Assembly: GCA_002714465.1 (NCBI GenBank)
Contig: PAXL01000005.1
Span: forward strand, 3,527 to 50,715
Origin: Gemmatimonadota bacterium
Lineage (GTDB): Bacteria; Latescibacterota; UBA2968
Length of the DNA: 47,189 nucleotides
Direction: 5' to 3'
Part shown: in pieces, positions 8,264-17,628 of the stretch
Layout: the number at the start of each line of letters is the position of its first letter
Numbering within the stretch: position 1 is the first letter of the stretch
The notes under the pieces: model-generated
Databases searched by the model: none
Seen by the model: only the letters and a program-made list of their open reading frames with translations
Told to the model about the DNA's origin: nothing
Translations under genes and position numbers: made by a program

Positions 8264-9031
8264 ATGCTGGTCGATACGCACGCTCACCTGAGCTTTCCCC
8301 AGCTTCTAAAGGAACGAAAAGATGTGATCGCCCGCTCGCTCGAGGCTGGTGTCATACGTATCGTGGACGTCGGAACCAACCTTGACACGAGCCGAGCTGC
8401 TGTGGAAGGAGCGCACAAGTATCCGTCCGTATATGCGAGTGCGGGCTTCCATCCGCACGACTCAGAGGTCGCAGATGAAGCCGGGATGAAAGTTGTCCAA
8501 GACCTGCTTCGAGAAGAGCGTGTAGTCGCCGTGGGCGAGACGGGGCTGGATTTCTACCGAGATTATGCACCGCACGATCTTCAGGAATCCCTGTTCCGAG
8601 GACACGTCGAGCTGGCACTCGAGACAGGTCTGCCGTTGATTCTTCACAGCCGCGGTGCCGAGGACCGTGTGATTGAGATCCTCGACGAGACGGGCGCGGG
8701 ACGTGTCGGTGGCGTACTGCACTGTTTCGGTGGCACGACGCGGCAAGCGATTGCGGCGATCGAGATCGGCTTCCACGTCGGCCTTGGCGGAACGGTGACA
8801 TTTAAGAACTCCGGGAGTATGGAGGTTGCTCTCGGGATTCCTCGTGACCGGCTGGTGCTCGAGACGGATTGCCCGTATCTCGCACCGGTTCCCCATCGGG
8901 GGAAGCGGAATGAGCCGGCCTACGTCTACGACATTGCCTCTTCAATCGCGGAACGCGCCGAAACAACCGTCGATGCGATTGCGGGTGAGACGACCAGAAA
9001 CGCTGAACGTCTTTTCAAGCTTGAGGCCTAG
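8264..9031 (+). CDS. tatD: TatD-family metal-dependent DNase
   Basis: This is a TIM-barrel amidohydrolase-type nuclease of the TatD family, with reported 3'-5' exonuclease roles in DNA repair and turnover. Metal ligands are visible: HAH in LVDTHAHL at residues 6 and 8, Glu in VGETGLDFY, His in LILHSRG, His in LHCFGG, and Asp in LETDCPYLAP. The 255-residue length is typical. It follows metG after six bases and touches rsmA. The metG-tatD-rsmA order is widespread and supports the call. The physiological substrate is not evident from sequence. Confidence 0.93.
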   Translation: MLVDTHAHLSFPQLLKERKDVIARSLEAGVIRIVDVGTNLDTSRAAVEGAHKYPSVYASAGFHPHDSEVADEAGMKVVQDLLREERVVAVGETGLDFYRDYAPHDLQESLFRGHVELALETGLPLILHSRGAEDRVIEILDETGAGRVGGVLHCFGGTTRQAIAAIEIGFHVGLGGTVTFKNSGSMEVALGIPRDRLVLETDCPYLAPVPHRGKRNEPAYVYDIASSIAERAETTVDAIAGETTRNAERLFKLEA

Positions 9032-9826
9032 GTGTCAAGACGACGACTCGGTCAGCATTTCCTTAATGATTTTAGCGTGATCCACCGGATCGTTGAAGCA
9101 GCTGAACTCGAACCGACAGATCACGTTTTCGAGATTGGTCCCGGGAAGGGCGCGATTTCGTATCCGCTCGCGGGCACTGGGGCTTCGGTAACGAGTCTGG
9201 AGCTGGACGAAGCCTTGGCTGCAGGGCTTGAAGAACGTGCACCGAAAGGGCTTCGTGTCGTCAGGGGAGACGCACTGACGACGGATTACCCTTCGCTCTT
9301 GTCCACGCGGGTGCGGGCAAAGAGCGTTCTGGTGGCTAATCTGCCCTACCGGATTACAGGGGCGCTGCTGGAGCGTATCTTGGAGGCAGGTTGCTGGGAC
9401 CGTGCTGTGTTGATGGTGCAGAGAGAGGTCGGACGCAGGCTGGCTGCCGAGGTCGGGTCGAAGGATTATGGAATCCTGACCGTCGCAGCGAATTTACGAT
9501 CCACGGTGGAGTATCTGTTCTCCGTTCCTCCGGAGAGCTTTAAGCCGCCACCCAAGGTTGTCTCTTCCGTTGTCCGTCTGCGGTTTGGAGAGCGAGTCGA
9601 GATCGGTGACGAGAAACTCTTCTTTCGTATCGTACGGACCGCGTTTCAGCAAAGGCGAAAGATGCTTCGCAACTCTCTTGAATCTGCGATCGATGGATCC
9701 GTCGAGGATGTCCTAGGTGCGGCTTCCGTGGACCCGCAGACGAGACCGGAGAACTTGTCAGTCGAGGCGTTTGAGCGAATATGCCGCACATACACCCATC
9801 TGAAGAGTCGATCCCGTGGCGAATGA
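9032..9826 (+). CDS. rsmA: 16S rRNA dimethyladenosine transferase RsmA/KsgA
   Basis: KsgA dimethylates two adjacent adenines near the 3' end of 16S rRNA and acts as a late check on 30S assembly. The 264-residue protein opens with SRRRLGQHFLND, contains the SAM-binding FEIGPGKGAIS (near 34-44), and has the catalytic NLPYRI motif (near 104-109). FQQRRKMLRNSL in the C-terminal part is also characteristic. The GTG start abuts the tatD stop. The end overlaps recJ by 11 bases. Loss of this gene gives kasugamycin resistance in other bacteria. Confidence 0.95.
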   Translation: MSRRRLGQHFLNDFSVIHRIVEAAELEPTDHVFEIGPGKGAISYPLAGTGASVTSLELDEALAAGLEERAPKGLRVVRGDALTTDYPSLLSTRVRAKSVLVANLPYRITGALLERILEAGCWDRAVLMVQREVGRRLAAEVGSKDYGILTVAANLRSTVEYLFSVPPESFKPPPKVVSSVVRLRFGERVEIGDEKLFFRIVRTAFQQRRKMLRNSLESAIDGSVEDVLGAASVDPQTRPENLSVEAFERICRTYTHLKSRSRGE

Positions 9827-11543
9827 AGAACCGGTCTTTGAGCGTCGGGTCGAGCCGAGATGGATCATGGCGAGTCGTCCCAAGTCCGACCTGCTCGACC
9901 TGTTCAGGTCTGAGCTGCAGGTTCCGAACGTGATGGCGAAGATCCTGATCAATCGTGGCATCGAGTGCGTAGATCGAGCCTGTGAGTTCCTATATCCTTC
10001 GCTCGATGATCTGATCGATCCGTTCAAGATGGCTGACATGGAGAAGGCGGTTGATAGGATCTGGAAGGCCATCCACGCCAAGGAGAAGATCATGGTCCAT
10101 GGGGACTACGACGTGGATGGGGTGACAGGGACGTCTCTGCTCGTGCGGTCGATCGGACATCTTGATGCCGATGTATCGTTCTACATCCCGAATCGGCTGG
10201 AGGAAGGTTACGGGATCTCGAAAGAGGCGATCGATACTTGCGGCGAGCGCGGCGTAACGCTCCTGATTTCGGTAGACTGTGGGATCACGGCCGTGGAGGA
10301 GACGGACTACGCGCGCGAATGTGGTGTCGATGTAATCATCACGGATCACCATCAGCCAGGTGAACTGCCGAACGCGGTTGCTGTAGTGAACCCGAAAAGA
10401 CCCGATTGCGACTATCCGTTCAAGGAACTTCCGGGTGTCGCGCTGGCCTTCAAGCTTGCCGATGCGCTGTATCGATTCCGGGAGCTTGATCCGGCGCCTG
10501 TCTACGATAATCTTGACCTGGTTGCGCTCGGCTGTGCTGCCGATATAGTACCTCTTGTCGGCGAGAACCGGATCCTTGTGGCGCATGGCCTTCTGGGGAT
10601 CGAGAGGACGCAGAACCTGGGGCTTAGGGCGCTGCTTCGCAAGTTGAACCTCGAAGGAAAGCAATTAGGGACGGGACAGCTGATATTCGTCCTCGCGCCG
10701 CGTATCAACGCTCTGGGTCGGATGGGGAGCGCGCTCGAAGCTGTGACGATGCTGACGACGGAGGATTCGGACAAAGCCATGGCCATTGCGAATATCTTAG
10801 AGGAGCAGAACCAGCGGCGGCGCCAGGTGGATGAGCGGATGTATCGTGAGGCGATCGAGATGGTCGAGCAGGAGGTGGATCTCGATCAAGACAAGGCGAT
10901 CGTGCTTGCCTCGGACGATTGGCACCCCGGTGTGATCGGTATTGTGGCTTCGCGGATCGCAGAGCGTGTCCACCTTCCGACAGTGCTGATCTCAATAGAA
11001 GGGGACAGCGGCAAGGGATCCGCAAGGAGTATCCCGGGCTTCGACCTGTTTGGAGCCCTTTCGCGTTGCCGCTCGCATCTTACAAGCTTTGGGGGACATA
11101 AGTATGCTGCTGGACTGTCGGTCGAGAAGACTCAGCTTCCTGCGTTTCGCAAGGCCCTTCTCGAAGCAGCCGTGGAACTGATCGATCAGGATGATCTGAT
11201 TCCAAAGCTTGAAATCGACGATGAGATCACGCTCGACCAGATCGACAAAAAGCTGATCGATATCCTTAAACGGTTCGGTCCCTTCGGTCCACAGAACTCT
11301 CGCCCGACCATGATGTCGCGCGGAGTGGAGGTGGTCGGGAACCCGGCTATTGTTGGACGGAATCATATCCGGTTCAAAGCCCGACAGAAGGGGTCCGTCT
11401 TCGATTGCATCGGATACAATCTCGGCCATCTGACGTATAGGCTGACGCCAGGTGAAGCGAACCTGGACATGGCCTATGTGATCGAGGAGAACGAGTGGCG
11501 AGGACGGAAGGATATTCAACTGCGGTTGAGAGATTTGCGTTAG
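9816..11543 (+). CDS. recJ: Single-stranded-DNA exonuclease RecJ
   Basis: RecJ is a 5'-3' single-strand-specific exonuclease used in recombination and mismatch repair. The DHH phosphoesterase motifs are present: VHGDYDVDGVTGTSLL near 94-109, VDCGIT near 154, and TDHHQPGELP near 174-183. The DHHA1 half contains SFGGHKYAAGLSVE, and a C-terminal OB-type region follows. At 575 residues it is a normal RecJ core. The GTG start lies inside rsmA. No SSB-binding tail could be recognised. It ends a tight metG-tatD-rsmA-recJ run, and a 120-bp gap follows. Confidence 0.93.
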   Translation: MANEEPVFERRVEPRWIMASRPKSDLLDLFRSELQVPNVMAKILINRGIECVDRACEFLYPSLDDLIDPFKMADMEKAVDRIWKAIHAKEKIMVHGDYDVDGVTGTSLLVRSIGHLDADVSFYIPNRLEEGYGISKEAIDTCGERGVTLLISVDCGITAVEETDYARECGVDVIITDHHQPGELPNAVAVVNPKRPDCDYPFKELPGVALAFKLADALYRFRELDPAPVYDNLDLVALGCAADIVPLVGENRILVAHGLLGIERTQNLGLRALLRKLNLEGKQLGTGQLIFVLAPRINALGRMGSALEAVTMLTTEDSDKAMAIANILEEQNQRRRQVDERMYREAIEMVEQEVDLDQDKAIVLASDDWHPGVIGIVASRIAERVHLPTVLISIEGDSGKGSARSIPGFDLFGALSRCRSHLTSFGGHKYAAGLSVEKTQLPAFRKALLEAAVELIDQDDLIPKLEIDDEITLDQIDKKLIDILKRFGPFGPQNSRPTMMSRGVEVVGNPAIVGRNHIRFKARQKGSVFDCIGYNLGHLTYRLTPGEANLDMAYVIEENEWRGRKDIQLRLRDLR

Positions 11544-11663
11544 GCGAGTCTGATACCGCCGTTTATATGGGCTAGTCTGTGCCATGCTGACGCTGAGCGC
11601 CAAGCGCACCGCGCCGAGCGAACCCAAAACCCAATAAGTAATTATTGGAGAAAGTCACTGCTT

Positions 11664-12587
11664 ATGCCTCCAATGCCGAAAGCGGAGAAAATCTGGTTCA
11701 ACGGCGAATTTGTGGATTGGGATGATGCCAAGATCCACGTGCTCTCCCACGTGGTCCACTACGGATCAAGTGTGTTTGAAGGTATGCGCTGCTACAACAC
11801 ACAGAAGGGGCCTGCATGCTTTCGGTTGGACGGCCACGTGCACCGGATTTACGACTCGGCGAAGATCTATCGGATGCCGATTCCCTACACGAAGGAAGAT
11901 TTGACCGAGGCGATTTTGGAGACGATCCGTGTCAACAACATGCAGTCCTGCTACGTTCGGCCGATCGCCTTCAGAGGATACGGGAGCCTCGGCGTGGATC
12001 CAACAACGTGTCCCGTCGACGTCGTAGTGGCGGTGTGGGAGTGGGGTGCCTACCTCGGATCCGACGCCCTCGAGAAGGGGGCTTCGGTGCGAACGGCGTC
12101 TTGGAACCGTGTTGCGCCCAACACGATGCCTTCACTGGCGAAAGTTGGTGCCAACTACATGAACTCACAGCTGATCAAGATGGAGGCTATGGCGGACGGT
12201 TACTCCGAGGGGATCGCGCTTGATACGCAGGGATACGTTAGTGAAGCGAGCGGCGAGAATATTTTTATAGTGAAGAATGGCTCGATCTATACACCCTCTT
12301 CAGGGTCCTCGATCCTGCCAGGGATTACGAGACACTCCGTCATCACCCTAGCACGGGACCTGGGCTATACGGTGACACAACGGCCAATCCCGCGTGAATC
12401 CCTGTATATAGCCGATGAAGTTTTCTTCACGGGCAGCGCAGCCGAAGTGACACCGGTCGCAGAGATCGACCATATCGCGGTCGGTGAGGGGAGCCGAGGT
12501 CCTGTGACGAAAGAGCTACAAGACGTCTACTTTGGGATCACTAGTGGTGAACGCGACGACAAGCATGGTTGGTTGACCTATGTTTAA
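11664..12587 (+). CDS. ilvE: Branched-chain amino acid aminotransferase
   Basis: IlvE is a fold-type IV PLP enzyme that carries out the last step of leucine, isoleucine and valine synthesis, with glutamate as amino donor. The N-terminus has [33 protein letters not shown]. The PLP lysine lies in [14 protein letters not shown] (about 151-164), and [20 protein letters not shown] follows near 190. The 307-residue length matches the family. GGAG sits upstream of the ATG. A flanking gap on the left and none of the ilv synthesis genes nearby suggest a single-gene or locally defined unit that leads into proC 37 bp downstream. Confidence 0.95.
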   Translation: MPPMPKAEKIWFNGEFVDWDDAKIHVLSHVVHYGSSVFEGMRCYNTQKGPACFRLDGHVHRIYDSAKIYRMPIPYTKEDLTEAILETIRVNNMQSCYVRPIAFRGYGSLGVDPTTCPVDVVVAVWEWGAYLGSDALEKGASVRTASWNRVAPNTMPSLAKVGANYMNSQLIKMEAMADGYSEGIALDTQGYVSEASGENIFIVKNGSIYTPSSGSSILPGITRHSVITLARDLGYTVTQRPIPRESLYIADEVFFTGSAAEVTPVAEIDHIAVGEGSRGPVTKELQDVYFGITSGERDDKHGWLTYV

Positions 12588-12624
12588 AAGCAGTCGATAG
12601 ACAATACTGTTTGGGAGAGGCTTT

Positions 12625-13434
12625 TTGGCTGGACTTGATAACAAGAAGATTGCGGTGATTGGTGCAGGGAACATGGGTGAGGCCCTGATTCGCGGACTTA
12701 TTCGGAGCGTGGCGGTGGATCAGGTGGCCGCGGTTGATATCGACTTTGATCTGCTCTCCCGGTTGAAGACGGAGATTGGAGTGAGGGTTTCTGAGGATGC
12801 GACGACGACGGTAGATGGTTCTGACATCGTGGTGATCGCAATCAAGCCGCAGCATCTGTTCGATGTGGCAGGGCTCCGGGCGGCGATGACTGCCGATCAT
12901 CTTGTCGTGTCGATTGCGGCGGGTGTGTCGACTGGGACGCTTGAGTCTGTGTTCGGAGATGTGCCGGTCGTTCGGACCATGCCGAACATTCTCGCGCAGG
13001 TGGGTGAATGTGTCGCAGGTCTTTGCGCTGGGAAATACGCCGAAGAGAGTCATCTGGAGACTGCGGCAGCCATTCTGGGGGCCGTTGGAGAGACAGTCGT
13101 TGTCGAAGAGAAGCAAATGGATGCCGTGACCGGGCTGTCCGGATCGGGGCCCGCGTATGTGTTTGCTCTGATAGATGCTCTGGCCGACGGGGGCGTGAAG
13201 TGTGGGCTTCCGAAAGGGGTAGCCCTCAAGCTTTCGACTCAGACGGTGCTGGGCGCAGCGAAGATGGTGACGGAATCCGGCGACCATCCTATGAGTCTGA
13301 AGGACAAGGTGACTTCTCCGGGCGGGACGACGATTGCAGGTCTGAAGGCACTCGAAGACGGGGGGTTTCGGGCGGCGTTGATGAACGCCGTTGAAGCCGC
13401 TACTCGACGGTCTTTGGAACTGGGCGACGGATGA
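12625..13434 (+). CDS. proC: Pyrroline-5-carboxylate reductase
   Basis: ProC reduces pyrroline-5-carboxylate to proline with NAD(P)H. The Rossmann motif is VIGAGNMGEALIRGL (near 11-25). The mid-region carries RTMPNILAQVGEC, and the C-terminal signature is SGSGPAYVFALIDALADGG followed by TSPGGTTIAGLKALE. The TTG start is supported by GGGAGAGG 6-7 nt upstream. The 269-residue length is normal. It overlaps hisH by four bases, so translation of the unrelated histidine genes is physically coupled to that of the proline gene. Confidence 0.95.
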   Translation: MAGLDNKKIAVIGAGNMGEALIRGLIRSVAVDQVAAVDIDFDLLSRLKTEIGVRVSEDATTTVDGSDIVVIAIKPQHLFDVAGLRAAMTADHLVVSIAAGVSTGTLESVFGDVPVVRTMPNILAQVGECVAGLCAGKYAEESHLETAAAILGAVGETVVVEEKQMDAVTGLSGSGPAYVFALIDALADGGVKCGLPKGVALKLSTQTVLGAAKMVTESGDHPMSLKDKVTSPGGTTIAGLKALEDGGFRAALMNAVEAATRRSLELGDG

Positions 13435-14057
13435 TCGCGATCATCGATTACGGGATGGGGAACCTCCGGAGCGTGCAGAAGGGTTTCGAGCGGGTCGGGT
13501 TCGAAGCAGAGGTAGTTTCGTCGCCCGACGCCGTATCTGGCGCGACAGGTCTGGTGCTGCCGGGGGTGGGAGCGTTTGGCGATGCAATGGACAATTTGCG
13601 TGGGGTAGAGTTCGTCGATTCGATCGTGAAGTCCGTGTCCGCAGGCGTTCCCTTTCTAGGTATTTGTCTAGGCTTGCAGCTGTTGTTTTCTCAGAGTGAG
13701 GAGCTCGGCGCGCATCAAGGGCTCGATATTCTTCCCGGTCGTGTGACGAAATTTCCCGCTGGCCAGCGCGTGCCCCAAATCGGTTGGAACCAGATCCACA
13801 TGCGGCGGGAAAGCCCGCTTCTGGATGGTGTGCCCGACGGCGCATTCTTCTACTTTGTTCACTCCTTCTACGTTCAGGCCGAGCGAGGAGAGGATGTGGT
13901 CGCCGAAACGGATTACGGGATTGACTACTGCTCGATCGTTGGTAAAAACAATGTCTTCGGAGTGCAGTTCCATCCGGAGAAGAGCCAGGACGCCGGGCTC
14001 AGGCTGCTCAAGAACTTCGCCCAGATTGTTAGCGGAAAGAAGGGGGTGGTGGGCTGA
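13431..14057 (+). CDS. hisH: Imidazole glycerol phosphate synthase, glutaminase subunit
   Basis: HisH hydrolyses glutamine and channels ammonia to HisF for histidine synthesis. It is a class I glutamine amidotransferase with nucleophile Cys in FLGICLGLQLLF (near 76-87) and the His/Glu pair in VQFHPEKSQ near the C-terminus. DYGMGNLRSVQKGFE at the start is diagnostic for HisH. The length is 208 residues. The start overlaps proC and the TGA overlaps the hisF ATG by one base. No other histidine genes are in the window, so the pathway must be split across the genome. Confidence 0.95.
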   Translation: MIAIIDYGMGNLRSVQKGFERVGFEAEVVSSPDAVSGATGLVLPGVGAFGDAMDNLRGVEFVDSIVKSVSAGVPFLGICLGLQLLFSQSEELGAHQGLDILPGRVTKFPAGQRVPQIGWNQIHMRRESPLLDGVPDGAFFYFVHSFYVQAERGEDVVAETDYGIDYCSIVGKNNVFGVQFHPEKSQDAGLRLLKNFAQIVSGKKGVVG

Positions 14058-14842
14058 TGCTTGCAAAGAGAATTATTCCCTGTCTCGATGTCAAGGACGG
14101 GCGGAATGTCCGCGGAGTGAAGTTCTCGGCCGACAAGGATGCGGGCGATCCTATCGATTTGGCTAGGCGATACGATGAAGAGGGTGCAGACGAACTCGTG
14201 TTCTACGACATTACGGCATCTGCTGAGAAGCGTGATATCGTGGACGAACTGGTGCGTAGGGTTGCGGAGCAGGTGTTCATCCCATTCACCGTCGGTGGCG
14301 GTGTTCGGACTTTCCAAGACATCCGAACGATCATCGAGGGTGGAGCCGAGAAGGCGTCGATCAATTCGGCGGCGATCAGAAACCCCGAAGTGGTGACTCA
14401 GGGCGCGGAGAGCTTCGGGAGTCAGGCGATCGTAGGATCGCTGGACGCCATACGTCGGACGAAAGCAGATCGCGTGTGGTGGGAGGTCGTGATCGATGGT
14501 GGACGCAGATCGACCGGTCGTGACGCTCTGGAATGGTCGGAAGAGCTAATAGATTTGGGTGCGGGTGAGCTGGTTCTGAACAGTATCGATGCGGATGGCA
14601 CCAAGGATGGATATGACATAGAGCTGACTAGAACGGTTGCGGGTCGGGTGGATGTGCCGATCGTCGCGTCAGGTGGCTGCGGTGGGCCTGAGCACATGCT
14701 TGACGTCCTGCGGGATGGGCACGCGAGCGCGGCGCTTGCCGCTTCGATCTTCCACTACGAACAGCACAGCATCCCTGACGTGAAGCAGTATCTGACGGAG
14801 AATGGTATCCTGATGCGACCCAAGCTGGAGCTGGGAGTCTAG
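14057..14842 (+). CDS. hisF: Imidazole glycerol phosphate synthase, cyclase subunit
   Basis: HisF is the (beta/alpha)8 cyclase that forms the imidazole ring and releases AICAR. RIIPCLDVKDGRNVRGVKF holds the first catalytic Asp. The phosphate-binding segments are FTVGGGVR (near 82-89) and VASGGCGGPEHM (near 203-214). The mid-barrel WEVVIDGGRRSTG and LNSIDADGTKDGYD are typical of true HisF rather than of the divergent copies in surface-sugar clusters. The length is 261 residues. It overlaps hisH by one base and is followed five bases later by proB. Confidence 0.95.
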   Translation: MLAKRIIPCLDVKDGRNVRGVKFSADKDAGDPIDLARRYDEEGADELVFYDITASAEKRDIVDELVRRVAEQVFIPFTVGGGVRTFQDIRTIIEGGAEKASINSAAIRNPEVVTQGAESFGSQAIVGSLDAIRRTKADRVWWEVVIDGGRRSTGRDALEWSEELIDLGAGELVLNSIDADGTKDGYDIELTRTVAGRVDVPIVASGGCGGPEHMLDVLRDGHASAALAASIFHYEQHSIPDVKQYLTENGILMRPKLELGV

Positions 14843-14847
14843 AAGCA

Positions 14848-15987
14848 GTGACGGCTGCCATACCGAAAGTCTTGCGGCGAGATGTCCTCGCCGGTGTGAA
14901 ACGCCTAGTTCTGAAGCTGGGCACGCGCGTCGTGACTGTTCACGACAACGAGCTCGATCGGCGCTTTATCGACCGGATCGCGTGTGAGGTGTCCGGTCTA
15001 ATGCTGGAAGGGTATCAGGTTGCTATCGTCTCGTCCGGTGCCGTGGGGGCGGGAATGGGAAGGTTGGGACTCAAGGACAGGCCTTTACGGATTCCTGACC
15101 TTCAGGCGACGGCCGCTGTGGGACAGGGTCTTCTTATGAACGCTTACAAGCTCGCCTTCCGTGCCCACGACGTCCCGATCGGACAGGTGTTACTGACGGA
15201 CGACGGTCTTGAGGACCGTTGGCGATACGTGAACGCCAAGAACACGCTCGAGGCGCTTTTTAAGTTCGGGGCTGTGCCGATCGTCAACGAGAACGACAGT
15301 GTGGCCGTCGAGGAGAATAAGGTCGGTGACAACGACCGGCTGTCCGCACTGGTGACGCATCTAGTCGAGGCTCAACTGCTGATCACCTACACGACAGTGG
15401 ACGGGCTCTACACGAAAGACCCGTCGAAGAGACCAGAGGCCCGGCATATTCCGGTGGTTGATACCGTGACCGATGATATGATCGCGGCAGCAGGCGAGGC
15501 GGGGAGTGCTGTGAGTCTCGGAGGGATGAGGACGAAATTGCAGGCTGCAAGGAGCGTGACACAAGGGGGCGGCTCGGTTGTAATTGCGTCCGGCAGGCAG
15601 GCCACGCTCCGCGCTATCCTGAGCGGCGAAGAGATGGGCACGCTTTTCATGCCGAAGCCGACGCAGATCCAGGGACGCAAGCGTTGGTTGGCGAACACGC
15701 GGAAGAAGGGCGTTGTATTTGTTGATTCCGGTGCGGCGCGTGCACTTACGGATGGAGGAAAGAGCCTTCTTGCGAGCGGTATCGTCCGTATGGACGGGGC
15801 TTTTGATGTGGGTGAGTTGATCGAGATTGCAGACGAGTCCGGTGTAGAGATTGCCAGGGGGCTCGTGCGCTATACTGCAGACGAGGTGCATCTTATCATG
15901 GGTAAGCAGTCGGAAGAGATCCCGTCAGTCCTTAACGGTAAGGCCGCGGAAGCCGTGATTCATCGCGACGACATGGTAATTCTCTGA
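14848..15987 (+). CDS. proB: Glutamate 5-kinase with PUA domain
   Basis: ProB phosphorylates glutamate, the first and feedback-regulated step of proline synthesis. The amino-acid kinase domain starts at VKRLVLKLGTRVV and contains SSGAVGAGMGRLG (near 53-65) and VNENDSVAVEE. GGMRTKLQAA (near 228-237) is the family signature. A C-terminal PUA domain (about 280-365) follows, giving the long 379-residue form. The GTG start lies five bases after hisF. With proC upstream, the first and last proline enzymes flank hisHF; proA is not in the window. Confidence 0.95.
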   Translation: MTAAIPKVLRRDVLAGVKRLVLKLGTRVVTVHDNELDRRFIDRIACEVSGLMLEGYQVAIVSSGAVGAGMGRLGLKDRPLRIPDLQATAAVGQGLLMNAYKLAFRAHDVPIGQVLLTDDGLEDRWRYVNAKNTLEALFKFGAVPIVNENDSVAVEENKVGDNDRLSALVTHLVEAQLLITYTTVDGLYTKDPSKRPEARHIPVVDTVTDDMIAAAGEAGSAVSLGGMRTKLQAARSVTQGGGSVVIASGRQATLRAILSGEEMGTLFMPKPTQIQGRKRWLANTRKKGVVFVDSGAARALTDGGKSLLASGIVRMDGAFDVGELIEIADESGVEIARGLVRYTADEVHLIMGKQSEEIPSVLNGKAAEAVIHRDDMVIL

Positions 15988-16325
15988 TGCCAATCTCCGG
16001 TCAAAACCGAACGCACATCGAGTCCGCGGCGACAAGGCGCCTACGTATCCTTCTTGTTGTGCTTCCTTTTGTGCTGACAGGCTATCTTCTGAGTTCAGGA
16101 GACGGTGGGGTCGCCAAACTCTGGAATCAGGCTGGGCGAATTGACATTCTCCGGAAGGACATCGCTCGTCTCGAGCGGGAGAACGCCCAGGTGGCCGAGG
16201 AAGTAAAGCTGCTGACCGACGATCAGAGGACGATAGAGCGTATTGCTCGCGAGCGATACGGTATGGTCAAGGACAACGAGTCGGTCTATAGGGTTTACCC
16301 GGGCCCAGCCGCCCAACCCCGATGA
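15987..16325 (+). CDS. FtsB/DivIC-family septum formation protein
   Basis: This is a small bitopic cell-division protein of the FtsB/DivIC family, which joins FtsL and FtsQ at the septum. The 112 residues show a basic N-terminus, one membrane segment (about 20-40, LRILLVVLPFVLTGYLL), and a leucine/glutamate-rich coiled coil (about 52-82). The family tail RTIERIARERYGMVKDNE is also present. The ATG overlaps the proB stop, and the end overlaps recO by four bases. FtsB and DivIC cannot be separated from sequence alone. The usual eno-ftsB context is absent. Confidence 0.82.
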   Translation: MPISGQNRTHIESAATRRLRILLVVLPFVLTGYLLSSGDGGVAKLWNQAGRIDILRKDIARLERENAQVAEEVKLLTDDQRTIERIARERYGMVKDNESVYRVYPGPAAQPR

Positions 16326-17131
16326 TCGTTAGAACCGAGGGTCTCGTCCTCCGCACACATAAGATGGGGGAGACCAGCCTCGTGATGGTCGTGTTCACGA
16401 AGGCCTGGGGGAAGGTGCGTCTTGCTGCAAAGGGCGCGAGGCGGCCAAAGTCGAAGTTTGGGGCTGCCTGCCAGCCGATCACGCTCGGATCCTATGTTTT
16501 TTACCGCAAAGAGGGGCGTGATCTTCAGACGGCCAGCGAAGGGGACATTACCTATACCTTCGATGTTATCAAGGCAGATTACGTTCGGCTGGGATATGGG
16601 AGCGCAGTATGTGATCTTCTTGATCAGATGACGATCGAGGATGATCCGAATGCTTTTCTAATGGGCATTACCCTCGACTGTCTGCGCTGGCTGGAAGAGG
16701 TTCCACCGGAGAAGCTGGAACTGCCTCTCTGGTACTTCCAGATTAAGGCGGCCGGGTGTCTGGGATATCGACCCCATCTGAGTGGATGCGCAGCCACTGG
16801 AGAACGTCTCGGGGGATCGCGTGCTTGGTTCAGTCCAGAGGACGGTGGTACAGTTAAGCAGAGGACCGACGGGGTAGGCGTCTGGCTCGACGGGGAGAGC
16901 ATCGCGTTTCTGGAGCATCTTCAGACGCATACGCCTGACCGTATCGATACGGAAGCGTTCGACAGGATCGATCGGAATCCTTGTCGGCTGGCCATACGGC
17001 TGTTTCTCAAGTATCACTTGGGCGATCGTCGACCGAAGTCATTCGACTATCTAAACAAGCTGCAGAGGAGCGGGCACGGTGCGGATTCGATGACCGCGGG
17101 TCGGCCTGCTGTTGGAGGGGGCTCCTCATGA
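16322..17131 (+). CDS. recO: DNA repair protein RecO
   Basis: RecO works with RecR to load RecA on SSB-coated single strands. The N-terminal OB domain begins IVRTEGLVLRTHKMGETSLVMVVFT, and KGARRPKSKFGA is typical. The C-terminal part has the FSPEDGG motif near 167. Zinc-binding cysteines found in some RecO proteins are largely missing here (only one or two remain around CLGYRPHLSGCAATGE), as in the E. coli type. The length is 269 residues. It overlaps its neighbours on both sides, so it is part of the proC-to-permease operon. Confidence 0.9.
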   Translation: MIVRTEGLVLRTHKMGETSLVMVVFTKAWGKVRLAAKGARRPKSKFGAACQPITLGSYVFYRKEGRDLQTASEGDITYTFDVIKADYVRLGYGSAVCDLLDQMTIEDDPNAFLMGITLDCLRWLEEVPPEKLELPLWYFQIKAAGCLGYRPHLSGCAATGERLGGSRAWFSPEDGGTVKQRTDGVGVWLDGESIAFLEHLQTHTPDRIDTEAFDRIDRNPCRLAIRLFLKYHLGDRRPKSFDYLNKLQRSGHGADSMTAGRPAVGGGSS

Positions 17132-17625
17132 ATCTACCCTGGAGAAGAAGGAGGGATGTCGGCCGGTGGGCCGACATCCCTCTGTTCGCCGAGCTGAGCA
17201 ACCGAGAGATCCAAGAGCTCGGCAAAGTCCTTCAGAGCAAGACCTATCAGTCGGGCGAGACAGTGTTTCAGCAGGGCAGCCCGGGAGTCGGTCTCTTTGT
17301 GGTGATGGTAGGGAGTGTGGAAGTCCGGCAGGAAGAGGAAGATGGGACATTCCTTCGACTGGCTTCGATGAAGCCGGGTGAATTTTTCGGCGAGCTGGCG
17401 CTCTTGGACGATTCGCATCGTACGGCGACGGCGGTCGCGGTGGATGAGACGTCGATCGTAGCCCTTTACAGGACAGACCTGCTGGCCCTAGCGGAGACAA
17501 AGCCACGGCTCGGTGTGAAGATCCTGATGCAACTGTCTCAGATTGTGGCTGAGCGGCTTCGCCGGACAAACCGGGCGCTCAAAGACGTTCGTTTGATGGC
17601 GGATTCGGTGAAGGATGGAGCGTAG
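17128..17625 (+). CDS. Cyclic nucleotide-binding domain protein
   Basis: This 165-residue protein has one CRP-type cyclic nucleotide-binding domain (about residues 13-130). The elements LFAELSNREIQELGKVLQSK, GETVFQQGSPGVGLFVVMVG and PGEFFGELALLDDSHRTATAVA are all recognisable. The last one holds the phosphate-binding cassette, with FGELAL followed by an Arg, so cAMP or a related ligand could bind. No helix-turn-helix follows, only an amphipathic tail, so it is not a full CRP regulator. I chose the ATG overlapping the recO stop (ATGA); upstream starts lie inside recO. The permease gene follows after three bases, hinting at control of or partnership with it. Confidence 0.8.
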   Translation: MNLPWRRRRDVGRWADIPLFAELSNREIQELGKVLQSKTYQSGETVFQQGSPGVGLFVVMVGSVEVRQEEEDGTFLRLASMKPGEFFGELALLDDSHRTATAVAVDETSIVALYRTDLLALAETKPRLGVKILMQLSQIVAERLRRTNRALKDVRLMADSVKDGA

Positions 17626-17628
17626 ACA

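Noticed and set aside
14057..14842. hisH/hisF as copies serving surface-sugar synthesis
   Set aside because: Both sequences carry the standard motifs of true histidine-pathway enzymes, and no sugar genes are nearby.
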